Source of the DNA: Chitinilyticum litopenaei DSM 21440
GTDB taxonomy: Bacteria; Pseudomonadota; Gammaproteobacteria; Burkholderiales; Chitinibacteraceae
Length of the DNA: 64,000 bases
Reading direction: 5' to 3'
Assembly: GCF_000428145.1 (NCBI RefSeq)
Contig: NZ_ATZJ01000013.1
Coordinates: forward strand, 20,665-84,664
The notes below the pieces were generated by a model, which saw only the letters and a program-made list of their open reading frames with translations, did no database searches and had not been told where the DNA came from. Positions within the stretch are counted from its first letter, which is position 1; each line of letters begins with the position of its first letter. This document shows, piece by piece, positions 53,674 through 62,022 of this stretch. The position numbers were made by a program, and so were the translations under genes.

Positions 53674-54373
53674 GGCAAATCCTCCTGCACCTGATGCTAG
53701 CAGCCGCTGGCAGCGTCCGCTGCGCCGTCGCTGCGCCTTGCTCGCCATGGCGCTGCTCATCCTGCTGACGCTGCTGCTCGGCGTCTGGCAAAGCTGGCGC
53801 GGCCTTGGCAAATACCAGTTGGGTATGGATGGGCAGGCCAATCCTGTCAAATGGTCCAGAGGCATACCCCTTGAACACCAGCAACTGCAGCTGTCTGGCC
53901 GCTGGCTGGACACGGCCTGCCTCGAGCTGGGGCCGCGCAGCCGGCACGGCCAGGCCGGCCATGAAATGCTGTGCCCGCTGCAACTGGCCGACGGCGTCAT
54001 TGTGCTCGTCAATCTGGGCTGGCAGGCCGACGCCCGGGCGCAGCCCGCCCTGCCCGCCCTGCCCGTCTTGACCGCGCCTGCGCTGCTGGCGGTCAGCCAG
54101 CCCTGGCCACGCTTTGTCGAACTGGGGCCGACCCCGCTGCAAGGGCGACGCCTGCAGAATCCCGACCCGGCCCGCCACGCAGAATGGCCAGGCTGGCAGA
54201 CGCTGCCGGCACCGGCGGCCTATGCCGTCGCGCTCGCCCCCGCCGGCCGGGAAGAGGCATTCTGGCGCAGCCCCCTCTCCGCCTGGCGGCACTGGGGTTA
54301 CGCCTTGTCATGGTGGCTGATGAGCGCCTGCGGCATTGTGCTGTGGCGCAAACTGGCAAGGGAGAACTGGTGA
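53672..54373 (+). CDS. SURF1-family cytochrome oxidase assembly protein
   Basis: 233 residues if the ATG at 53672 is used; another ATG at 53747 keeps the first helix but loses the arginines before it, which favours the earlier one. Helix about 27-45 ends in GVWQSWRGLGK, as in SURF1; the periplasmic part is short; a final helix (YALSWWLMSAC) closes it. SURF1 assists heme a insertion into subunit I. The region GMDGQANPVKWSRGIP is encoded by a 53-bp-spaced repeat. Confidence 0.82.
   Translation: MANPPAPDASSRWQRPLRRRCALLAMALLILLTLLLGVWQSWRGLGKYQLGMDGQANPVKWSRGIPLEHQQLQLSGRWLDTACLELGPRSRHGQAGHEMLCPLQLADGVIVLVNLGWQADARAQPALPALPVLTAPALLAVSQPWPRFVELGPTPLQGRRLQNPDPARHAEWPGWQTLPAPAAYAVALAPAGREEAFWRSPLSAWRHWGYALSWWLMSACGIVLWRKLARENW
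53811..53870 (+). repeat. 53-bp-spaced element, copy M (coding, GGGTAT subtype)
   Basis: GGGTAT at positions 11-16 (53821) and ATACCCC at 53864, inverted to each other, inside SURF1. GGCC sits at 26-29; the second core is shifted by one. Confidence 0.55.
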
Positions 54374-54825
54374 TGACGCTGAACCGATCCCGCTTGGCGC
54401 TACTCGCCATGTTTGGACTGACCGCGCTGCCCTTCGCACTGGCGCAATGGAGCTACCAGCAGCTGCGCCAGGCGCCACCCGGCGCCCATACCGTGGGCAC
54501 CCTGCAGGTTGCACCGGCCCTGCCGGCCACCGGCCAATGGCGCCTGCTGGCGCTGAGCGCTGATTGCCGGGCTCTGGCCGGCCTGAGCATCCAGGCCGAC
54601 CGCATCCGCCGCGCCCAGCCGCCGCAGGCCAGCCGGCTGCAGCTGGAGCAGGCCTGCGCCAGCCGGCTCGACACCGGCCTGCAACTGGTCGACCCGCACG
54701 GCAATGCGGTGCTGTTCTACGCGCAGGCACAGCTGGATGACGCCACCGTACGCGGCCGGGTAATCCGCGAAATCGGCCAGGTGCTGCGGCGCAATCCCGC
54801 ACTGGGCGCAAGGAGGCCGACATGA
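54373..54825 (+). CDS. small membrane-anchored protein of the cox cluster
   Basis: 150 residues from the ATG that overlaps the SURF1 stop (TGATG). One N-terminal helix (about 8-26), then an exported domain with C62 and C93, which might form a disulphide. Unrecognised family; the position between SURF1 and ctaA is that of hypothetical cox genes in other betaproteobacteria. Its stop overlaps ctaA by ATGA. Confidence 0.75.
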   Translation: MTLNRSRLALLAMFGLTALPFALAQWSYQQLRQAPPGAHTVGTLQVAPALPATGQWRLLALSADCRALAGLSIQADRIRRAQPPQASRLQLEQACASRLDTGLQLVDPHGNAVLFYAQAQLDDATVRGRVIREIGQVLRRNPALGARRPT

Positions 54826-55844
54826 TGCTGCGCAAGCTCTTGCTGGGGCTGATCCTCTTGTGCGGCCTGCTGATCATGGTAGGCGCCTGGGTAAGATTGT
54901 CGGATGCCGGCCTGGGTTGCCCGGATTGGCCAGGCTGTTATGGTCACCTGACCTTCCCCAGGGCAGAGCATGAAATCAGCCGTGCCGAAGCGCATTTTGG
55001 CCAGCCGGTCGATCCGGAACGCGCCTTCAAGGAAATGCTGCACCGCTATATCGCCGGCGTGCTGGGCCTGGGCATCCTCGCGCTGACCCTGCTGGGCTGG
55101 CGGCAATGGCCAGACCAGCGCGCGGCGCTCTGTGCACCGCTGGTGCTGGTCATCGTCCAGGCACTCTTCGGCATGTGGACCGTGACAGAAAAACTGATGC
55201 CCGCCGTGGTCACGCTGCACCTGCTGGGCGGCATGGGCCTGCTGGCCCTGCTGGTCTGGCTGGCGCTGCGGCTGGCCGCACTGCCGCCATCGCCACGCCC
55301 CGCCATGCTGCGTGGCGGCCGACTGCTGCTGGTGGCGCTGGTGCTGCAGATTGCCCTGGGAGGCTGGGTATCCAGCAATTACGCCGGCCCGGCCTGCACC
55401 GACTTTCCGCTGTGCGCCGGCCAGCTGCTGCCACCGGACGGGCTGGCCGCCGCGCTGCGCCCGGATCGCCCGCTGGGGCTGAATGCCGATGGCAGCCCGA
55501 TTTCGCTGGCACAGCTGATGGGCATCCAGATCCTGCACCGCGCCGGCGCCTTGCTGGTACTGCTGCTCTCCTTCTGGCAATGCCGGCAGTGGTGGGCCGG
55601 CGGGCAGCGCCGCCATGCCCTGCTGCTGGCCGGCCTGCTGCTGGCGCAGCTTGCACTGGGTGTCGCCAATGCCGTACTGGGCCTGCCGCTGACACTGGCC
55701 GTGCTGCATAACGGCATGGCGGCGCTGCTGCTGGCCTACGTCACCTGGCTGGTTTTGGCAGCGGCGCCCTTGCCGCAGGCCACGCGGCATCGTCGGCTAC
55801 CGGCCCGCCATGATTCGGGCAAACCGCTTACCGAGCAGGCCTAG
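54822..55844 (+). CDS. ctaA: heme A synthase (COX15/CtaA)
   Basis: 340 residues, about eight membrane helices. Converts heme O to heme A. GAWVRLSDAGLGCPDWPGC and conserved histidines in MLHRYIAG, TLHLLGG, LHRAGAL and LHNGMA are visible. The last bases of the stop codon TAG belong to the left end of a MITE-like element. Confidence 0.96.
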   Translation: MMLRKLLLGLILLCGLLIMVGAWVRLSDAGLGCPDWPGCYGHLTFPRAEHEISRAEAHFGQPVDPERAFKEMLHRYIAGVLGLGILALTLLGWRQWPDQRAALCAPLVLVIVQALFGMWTVTEKLMPAVVTLHLLGGMGLLALLVWLALRLAALPPSPRPAMLRGGRLLLVALVLQIALGGWVSSNYAGPACTDFPLCAGQLLPPDGLAAALRPDRPLGLNADGSPISLAQLMGIQILHRAGALLVLLLSFWQCRQWWAGGQRRHALLLAGLLLAQLALGVANAVLGLPLTLAVLHNGMAALLLAYVTWLVLAAAPLPQATRHRRLPARHDSGKPLTEQA

Positions 55845-56007
55845 CAGGCTGTTGAAAAACAGCCTGCGGCCCGTTTTTTACGGCTTCGCCGTAAAAAATG
55901 TATGAAAAACAAATAAGTCATTGATTTCGAAGGCAGTGATTTGCGCCGGGCTTTGCCCGGTGCTTGCTGTCGGTCGAAGAAGCCACTATTTCAACACCCT
56001 GCTAGGC
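55839..56007. mobile_element. MITE-like element between ctaA and ctaB
   Basis: 169 bp with 18-bp terminal inverted repeats, GCCTAGCAGGCTGTTGAAA at the left and its complement (one mismatch) at the right end. Inside are two hairpins (GCAGGCTGTT.., TTTTTTACGGC/GCCGTAAAAAA) and CCGGGCTTTGCCCGG. No coding content. The terminal repeat resembles IS1182-like ends. A partial relative is at 7921-8045. Confidence 0.75.
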
Positions 56008-56057
56008 TCTGTTGATGTTTGATTGCTTGTAAAGCAGCCCCGCCAAGGAGATTCGCC

Positions 56058-56960
56058 ATGCACAGTCCAACCCGCCTGCTTGCCCCACCGGCCACGGCGC
56101 TGTGGCGTGAACTCTGGCAGCTCGGCAAGCCCCGCGTCGTGCTGCTGATCGTGTTCTGCGCGCTCGCGGGCATGCTGCTCGCCCCCGGCCCCAAGCCCCT
56201 TGTCCTGCTGCTGCAGGCCTGCGCCGGCATTGCACTGCTGGCCACGGCCGCCGCGGCGGCCAATTGCCTGTTCGAGCGCCAGCGTGACGGCGTCATGCTG
56301 CGTACCCGCTCCCGGCCGCTGCCCGCCGGGCGGCTCAACCCGGCCATCGCGGGCGTGCACGCCCTGGCCTGTGCGCTGCTGGGCTGCGTGCTGCTGTGGC
56401 AAGTGCGCCCGCTGCTGGCGCTGCTGACTCTGGCGACCGCTTTTGCCTATGCGGTGGTCTACACGCGCTGGCTGAAACCCGCCACCCCGCAGAACATCGT
56501 GATTGGCGGCGCGGCCGGCGCCATGCCGCCGCTGCTGGGCTGGGTAGCCGTCACCGGCCAGCTCGACCCGGAAGCGCTGAGCCTGTTCCTGGTGATTTAC
56601 GCCTGGACACCGCCGCATTTCTGGGCGCTGGCACTGTACCGGCTGGAGGATTACCGCAAGGCCGGGCTGCCGATGCTGCCGGTTACCCACGGCCCGGACT
56701 TCACCCGGCTGGCGATCGTGCTCTACAGTCTGCTGCTGGCCGGCTGCAGCCTGCTGCCGTTCGGGCTGGGACTGGGTAGCGGGTTCTATCTGGCGGTGGT
56801 GGCGCTGCTGAATCTGCGCTTTATCGGCCTGGCGCTGAAACTGCAGCGCAGCGCCAGCGACGATGATGCCCGGCGCCTGTTCCGCTTCTCGATCAATTAC
56901 CTGGCCCTGCTGTTCGGCGCCCTGGCCATCGAGCATCTGATCAAGGGTATCCAGCTGTAA
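56058..56960 (+). CDS. ctaB: protoheme IX farnesyltransferase (heme O synthase)
   Basis: 300 residues, about eight membrane helices. Adds farnesyl to heme B. NCLFERQRDGVMLRTRSRPLP is the substrate-binding Asp region; YAWTPPHFWALALYR completes it. The ATG at 56058 has AAGGAG upstream. Ends the cox cluster; no SCO1 gene follows. It is separated from ctaA by the MITE-like element, so it may have lost or altered co-transcription. Confidence 0.96.
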   Translation: MHSPTRLLAPPATALWRELWQLGKPRVVLLIVFCALAGMLLAPGPKPLVLLLQACAGIALLATAAAAANCLFERQRDGVMLRTRSRPLPAGRLNPAIAGVHALACALLGCVLLWQVRPLLALLTLATAFAYAVVYTRWLKPATPQNIVIGGAAGAMPPLLGWVAVTGQLDPEALSLFLVIYAWTPPHFWALALYRLEDYRKAGLPMLPVTHGPDFTRLAIVLYSLLLAGCSLLPFGLGLGSGFYLAVVALLNLRFIGLALKLQRSASDDDARRLFRFSINYLALLFGALAIEHLIKGIQL

Positions 56961-56994
56961 CCAATACCTGAAAAGGGCCATGAGCATATAGCCC
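56935..56994 (+). repeat. 53-bp-spaced element, copy J (GGGTAT subtype)
   Basis: GGGTAT at 56945 (positions 11-16), ACCA/GGGCC core, right end ATAGCCC at 56988. Overlaps the end of ctaB. Confidence 0.45.
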
Positions 56995-57472
56995 ATGCCG
57001 TATTCATTCCCGTTGGCAAGCAGTTGCTGACCGGGCCCGCCAGACCGCTTTTCCGTTCTCCAGCAAACCCGCCAGCACTGCGCCACTGCCGCACGCCTGC
57101 ATGGGCGGGGCTTCGCCGCGAAGCCAGCCCAATACCCTGCCACGTACACCACCACAGGCCATTTTCAAAAATGGCTGCATCGGCATACCCAAGCCATTAC
57201 CAGGCCAAGCCCATCCAAACCGGGGGAAGCGCAAGCGTGGAACAGCCCGGCCGGGTGACTTGCGCTAATTTAGCTCGCCTGGTTTGCGCGAGCCACTGCC
57301 GCCGCCCCTGCTCATGCGCCGCCCAGCCCGGCAAACACTCATCCGGGCAGGCAGGCGACTTGGCTGTGCTTGCCCGGTGCGCACGGCGCCAGCAAACCCC
57401 GCCGCTTCGGCGGTGACCGAACTGCTACACCGGCGGCCCGGACCGCCAGCGATCCCCACAGGATGAACTCGC
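56961..57472. other. 512-base gap between ctaB and the RND operon
   Basis: Apart from copies J and K of the dispersed element, I see no gene. There is a GCGGGGCTTCGCCGC hairpin near 57107 and a CCGCCGCTTCGGCGG hairpin near 57398-57413, not followed by T runs. The RND promoter is probably within the last 150 bases, but no box stands out. Confidence 0.5.
57132..57191 (+). repeat. 53-bp-spaced ATACCC element, copy K
   Basis: ATACCC at 57132 and 57185; GGCCATTTTC/AAAATGGC core forms a good stem. In the 512-base gap. Confidence 0.8.
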
Positions 57473-58630
57473 ATGAAACTTGCCCTGCCCTCACGGCGTC
57501 TGGCCGTCCCGCTGCTGATCGTGCTCGTGGTCGCCGCCGGCGGCCTGCTGCTGACCGATGAACAGAGCGCGCCGCAGGCCGGCGCCAGCGCCAGCGCGCC
57601 TCTGGAGCTGGCCGCCGCCGATGTCGGACGCATCACGCGCGGGCCCTTTGCCCGCCAGCTGGAGCTTGCCGGCGAGCTGCGCCCGGTACGGCAAACCACG
57701 CTGACGGCACAGGTCGAAGGCGAGCTGCAAACGGTAGCCGTGCGCGCCGGCGAAGCCGTCAGCGCCGGGCAACTGCTGGCGCGCTTTTCACCGCGCGATC
57801 TGGCGCAGCGCGTGGCGGTCCAGGAGGCGCAACTCGCCAAGAGCCGTGAGCAGTTGCAGCAGCAGCAAAAGGTCGAGGCACGCAATCGCCAGCTGCTGGC
57901 GCAGCGCTTCATTTCGCAGAACGCCTATGACGCCACGCAAAGCGAAACGGCCGTGCTGGCGGCCGCGCTGCAGGCCAGCCAGGCCGAACTGGCGCTCGCC
58001 AGACAGGCACTGGGCAACGCCACCATCAGCGCGCCGTTTGCCGGCGTCATTGCCGAGCGGGCGGTGGAGCCGGGCCAGCATGTCGGCAGCAATACCCTGC
58101 TGTTCACGCTGGTCGATCTCTCCGAGCTGGAGCTGACGCTGCAGGTACCGGTGCGCGCGCTGGCCGGCATCACCCCCGGGCAAACCGTGCATTTCCGCGT
58201 CGAGGGCTACGCCCAGGAATTCAGCGGCAGCGTCGCGCGCATCGCCCCGCAGGCCGACGCCAGCCGCAGCGTGCCGGTGTATGTGCGCGTGGACAACCGC
58301 AACGGCCCCCTGCGCGGCGGCATGTATGCGCAGGCGCGGCTCGATCTGGCCGCGCTGCCCGATACGCTGAGCGTGCCGCAAGCCGCCGTGCGCGAGGAAC
58401 AGGGGGCCAGCTTCATTCATCTGGTGGAGAACGGTGTGCTGCGCAAGCGCACGGTACGCATCAGCGAGCGCAATCCGGCCAGCGGCATGCTGGCCATTGC
58501 GCCGGCGGATTCCGGCGCGCTGGCGGCCAACAGTCTGGTGCTGCTGATTGCCGCACCGGGGCGTGGCGACGGCCAGGCCGTCCGGCTGGCGGCCAGCCCG
58601 CCCGATACCCGCCCACCAGATACCCGCTAA
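57473..58630 (+). CDS. RND efflux periplasmic adaptor (membrane fusion protein)
   Basis: 385 residues. N-terminal anchor helix, then biotin-lipoyl-like halves around a coiled-coil hairpin (about 105-185; SREQLQQQQKVEARN) and beta-barrel domains with AVEPGQHVGSNT. Links the inner-membrane pump to an outer-membrane channel. Its C terminus, PPDTRPPDTR, is a tandem of five codons; the second ATACCC of this tandem opens repeat copy L. Precedes the pump gene by 69 bases. Confidence 0.92.
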   Translation: MKLALPSRRLAVPLLIVLVVAAGGLLLTDEQSAPQAGASASAPLELAAADVGRITRGPFARQLELAGELRPVRQTTLTAQVEGELQTVAVRAGEAVSAGQLLARFSPRDLAQRVAVQEAQLAKSREQLQQQQKVEARNRQLLAQRFISQNAYDATQSETAVLAAALQASQAELALARQALGNATISAPFAGVIAERAVEPGQHVGSNTLLFTLVDLSELELTLQVPVRALAGITPGQTVHFRVEGYAQEFSGSVARIAPQADASRSVPVYVRVDNRNGPLRGGMYAQARLDLAALPDTLSVPQAAVREEQGASFIHLVENGVLRKRTVRISERNPASGMLAIAPADSGALAANSLVLLIAAPGRGDGQAVRLAASPPDTRPPDTR

Positions 58631-58679
58631 GGCATTAACCCCGAAGCATTCACTGCAATGGCCTTCAGCGCCATACCCA
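58620..58679 (+). repeat. 53-bp-spaced ATACCC element, copy L
   Basis: ATACCC at 58620 and 58673; GAAG.ATT/AATGGCCTTC core. The left end lies in the last codons of the adaptor and overlaps its stop; the right end stops 20 bases before the pump ATG. Confidence 0.75.
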
Positions 58680-58699
58680 TAGCAACCCCGGAGCCCCCC

Positions 58700-61600
58700 A
58701 TGTGGTTCACCCGTGTCAGCCTGAACAATCCGGTCTTCGCGACCATGATGATGCTGTCGCTGTTCGTGCTTGGCCTGTTTTCGCTGCAAAGGCTGGCCGT
58801 CGAAGAGTTTCCCGATGTGAAATTTCCGGTGGTCTTCGTGCAGACCGAGTACCCCGGGGCCGGCCCCGAAGTCGTCGAAGCCGCGGTGACGCGCCAGGTC
58901 GAGGAAGCGATGAACACCGTCAGCGGGCTCAAGCAGCTGTATTCCTACAGCTATGAGGGTGTTTCGGTGGTGATTGCCGAATTCGACCTCAGCGTCGATC
59001 CGGAAAAAGCCGTGCAGGATGTGCGCGAAAAAATGGCCGGCGTCACGCCACTGCTGCGCAAGGAAGTCGAAGCGCCGGTCATCCGCCGCTTCAATCCGGC
59101 CGACCGCCCGATTGTCTCGCTGACCATCACCAGCAGCCGGCTGGCGCCGCGCGAACTGAGCACGCGCAGCGAGCAGCTGATCAAAAAACGCTTTGAAACG
59201 GTCAGCGGCGTGGGGCGCGTCGAGCTGATCGGCGCGCGCAAGCGGGCAGTGGAAATCCGCCTCAAGCCGGCCGAACTCGCCGCGCGCCAGCTTGGCGTGG
59301 CCGAGCTGATCAGCACACTGAAACAGGAAAATGCCGAGTTGCCGGTGGGCACGCTGGAATACCGCCAGCAGGAGCGCCTGGTGCAGATCCGCGGGCGGCT
59401 GGCCACACCGGAGGATTTCGCCGGGCTGGTCATCGCCCAGCGCAACGGCGCACCGGTGTATCTGCGCGATGTCGCCAGCGTGCATGACGGCGAAACGCCG
59501 CTGGATTCGCTGGCGCTGGTGAACGGCCAGCCGGCGCTGGCGCTGGACATTACCAAGATCGACGGCGCCAACACGGTGCGCGTCAGCGACGACATTCAGG
59601 CCATGGTGGCAGAGCTGAACCGCGAGCTGGCCGGCGAAGGGATCGCGCTGTCGGTGCTCAACGACAGCTCCACCGGCATCCGCAACTCGCTGGCCGACGT
59701 GCGCACCACGCTGCTGGAAGGCGCAGCGCTCACCGTACTGATCGTCTTTCTGTTTCTCGGCTCCTGGCGCTCGACGGTGATCACCGGCCTGACGCTGCCA
59801 GTGGCGCTGATCGGCAGTTTCTGGATCCTGAGCCTGGCGGGGTTTTCCATCAATGTGATGACGATGATGGCGCTGTCGCTGTGCGTGGGTCTCTTGATCG
59901 ACGACGCCATCGTCGTACGCGAGAACATCGTGCGCCACGCCGCCATGGGCAAGGGGCATTTCCAGGCGGCGATGGACGGCACGCGCGAAATCGGCCTGGC
60001 GGTGCTCGCCACGACGTCGACGATTGTGGCCGTGTTTTTGCCGGTGGGCTTCATGGGCGGCATCATCGGGCGCTTTTTCCATCAGTTCGGCCTCACCGTC
60101 TGCGCGGCAGTGCTGATCTCGATGTTCGTGTCGTTCACGCTCGACCCGATGCTCTCCTCGGTCTGGCCCGACCCGCACGTGCATGGCGGCAAGCGCCCGC
60201 TGGGCAGGCTGCTCGATGCCTTCGAGAATGCGCTCGAACGGCTGGGCCAGCTGTACGGCAAGGTGATCGGCTGGAGCCTGGGGCACCGCAAAAGCGTGCT
60301 GGCCATCGGCCTTGGCAGCCTCGTTGCCGCCTTCATGCTGGCGCGCTTTATCGGCAGCGAATTCGTCCCGCAGTCGGACCTCTCGCGCATTGGCGTCAGC
60401 TACAGCGTGCCGGTGGGCTCCGCCATCGATTACACGGCGGCCAAGACGCGCCAGCTGGATGCCGCGCTGCGCGAATTCCCCGAGGTGGTGCAGACCTATG
60501 CCACGCTGAATGCCGGCGAAGGCGGCAGCAAGCACGATGGCCATCTGACGCTGATCCTCAAGCCGCGCAAGGAACGCGAGCGCTCGCAGGACGAGCTGAT
60601 TCCGCTGCTGCGGGCACGCCTGGCGCAGATTGCCGGGGTCACGATCAACAATGTTGCCGGCGAGGGCGGCGGCGAAGGACCGGACGGCAAGCCGATTGCC
60701 ATCTCGCTGCAGGGCAGCAGCCTGCAGGAGCTGGACCGGCTCAGCCGGGACTTTGCCGCGCAACTGGCCCAAATCCCCGGCGTAGTCGATGTCGAATCAT
60801 CGCAAAAAGCCGGCAAGCCGGCGCTGAATGTCGAAATCGACCGGCCGCTCGCTGCCAACCTGGGCCTGTCCCTCGCCAGCATCGGCGCCACCCTGCGCCC
60901 GCTGGTGGCGGGAGAAAAGGCCGGCAGCTGGCAGGCGCCGGATGGCGAAAACTACGACGTGATCGTGCGCCTGCCGGCCGAAGCCCGGCAAACCGGCAGT
61001 CAGCTGGAAAGCCTGTATCTGCCCGGCAGCCAGCTCGATGCCGATGGCCAGCCCCTGCTGGTACCACTCTCCAGCGTGGCCGAGCTGAAGGAAAGCGTGA
61101 GCCCGGTGCAGGTCAACCGCCGGGCAATGATGCGCGAGGTCTGGATCACCGCGAATGTGAACGGCCGCAGCAGCGGCGAAGTCCAGGCCGACATCGCCAG
61201 ACTGAAGGAACGCTTCGCGCTGCCGGCCGGTTACCGCTTCGATGAGCAGGGCGACGCCAAGGACATGGCCGAATCGGCCGGCTACGCGGTAGCCGCACTG
61301 GCGCTGGGGGTGATCTTCATCTACATGATTCTCGCCAGCCAGTTCGGCAGCTTCCTGCAGCCGCTGGCGATCATGACCTCGCTGCCGCTGTCGATTGTTG
61401 GCGTGCTGCTGGCGCTACTGATGTGGCGCAGCACGCTGAACATCTTCTCGGTGATCGGCATCATCATGCTGATGGGGCTGGTGACGAAAAATGCCATTCT
61501 GCTGGTCGACTTCGTCAACCACCTGCGCGGGCAAGGACTGGAACGCGCGGCAGCGATTGCCGAAGCCGGCCGCGTACGGCTGCGCCCGATTCTGATGACC

Positions 61601-61807
61601 ACGGCGGCCATGGTGGTCGGCATGCTGCCGCTGGCACTGGCCATCGGTGAAGGCGCCGAGGCGCGCGCGCCGATGGCGCACGCCATCATCGGCGGGCTGA
61701 TCACCTCCACCGTGCTGACGCTGGTGGTGGTGCCGGTGGTGTTTACCTACCTGGATGACCTGGGCGCGGCCTGCCTGCGCCGGCTGCGCGGCAAGGCGAA
61801 CATATAG
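58700..61807 (+). CDS. RND multidrug-type efflux pump (HAE1 class)
   Basis: 1035 residues. Twelve-helix inner-membrane proton antiporter. GLLIDDAIVVREN in helix 4 holds the proton-relay aspartates, as in HAE1 rather than metal (CzcA) pumps. The ATG at 58700 has GGAG upstream. The expected outer-membrane channel gene is absent downstream. Substrate unknown; no local regulator gene is seen. Confidence 0.95.
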   Translation: MWFTRVSLNNPVFATMMMLSLFVLGLFSLQRLAVEEFPDVKFPVVFVQTEYPGAGPEVVEAAVTRQVEEAMNTVSGLKQLYSYSYEGVSVVIAEFDLSVDPEKAVQDVREKMAGVTPLLRKEVEAPVIRRFNPADRPIVSLTITSSRLAPRELSTRSEQLIKKRFETVSGVGRVELIGARKRAVEIRLKPAELAARQLGVAELISTLKQENAELPVGTLEYRQQERLVQIRGRLATPEDFAGLVIAQRNGAPVYLRDVASVHDGETPLDSLALVNGQPALALDITKIDGANTVRVSDDIQAMVAELNRELAGEGIALSVLNDSSTGIRNSLADVRTTLLEGAALTVLIVFLFLGSWRSTVITGLTLPVALIGSFWILSLAGFSINVMTMMALSLCVGLLIDDAIVVRENIVRHAAMGKGHFQAAMDGTREIGLAVLATTSTIVAVFLPVGFMGGIIGRFFHQFGLTVCAAVLISMFVSFTLDPMLSSVWPDPHVHGGKRPLGRLLDAFENALERLGQLYGKVIGWSLGHRKSVLAIGLGSLVAAFMLARFIGSEFVPQSDLSRIGVSYSVPVGSAIDYTAAKTRQLDAALREFPEVVQTYATLNAGEGGSKHDGHLTLILKPRKERERSQDELIPLLRARLAQIAGVTINNVAGEGGGEGPDGKPIAISLQGSSLQELDRLSRDFAAQLAQIPGVVDVESSQKAGKPALNVEIDRPLAANLGLSLASIGATLRPLVAGEKAGSWQAPDGENYDVIVRLPAEARQTGSQLESLYLPGSQLDADGQPLLVPLSSVAELKESVSPVQVNRRAMMREVWITANVNGRSSGEVQADIARLKERFALPAGYRFDEQGDAKDMAESAGYAVAALALGVIFIYMILASQFGSFLQPLAIMTSLPLSIVGVLLALLMWRSTLNIFSVIGIIMLMGLVTKNAILLVDFVNHLRGQGLERAAAIAEAGRVRLRPILMTTAAMVVGMLPLALAIGEGAEARAPMAHAIIGGLITSTVLTLVVVPVVFTYLDDLGAACLRRLRGKANI

Positions 61808-62022
61808 CCAGTAATGTATATGCACAGAGGCATTTGTTTACAAAGCTTAGCAATGCATACATTGCATATGTAATTGAATGCTAATAAAGTCAAAACCCTT
61901 GTCCAACCATTCCAGCGGGCGTGTGCGCGGCCGTCTGGCGGGGTTCGGCCCAGGCTGATGCCCCTTGAAAAGCGGCTATGCTGTAGAAGAACAGCCGCCC
62001 CTACACAACAAGGAGTTTCGAC

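Noticed and set aside
57788..60772. Minus-strand open frame of almost 1000 codons opposite the RND genes
   Set aside because: Antisense shadow; the plus-strand adaptor and pump are unambiguous.
61808..62022. Sigma-28 (flagellar) promoter before the chemoreceptor
   Set aside because: TAAAGTCA-like sequence exists, but no GCCGATAA-type -10 at the required spacing.
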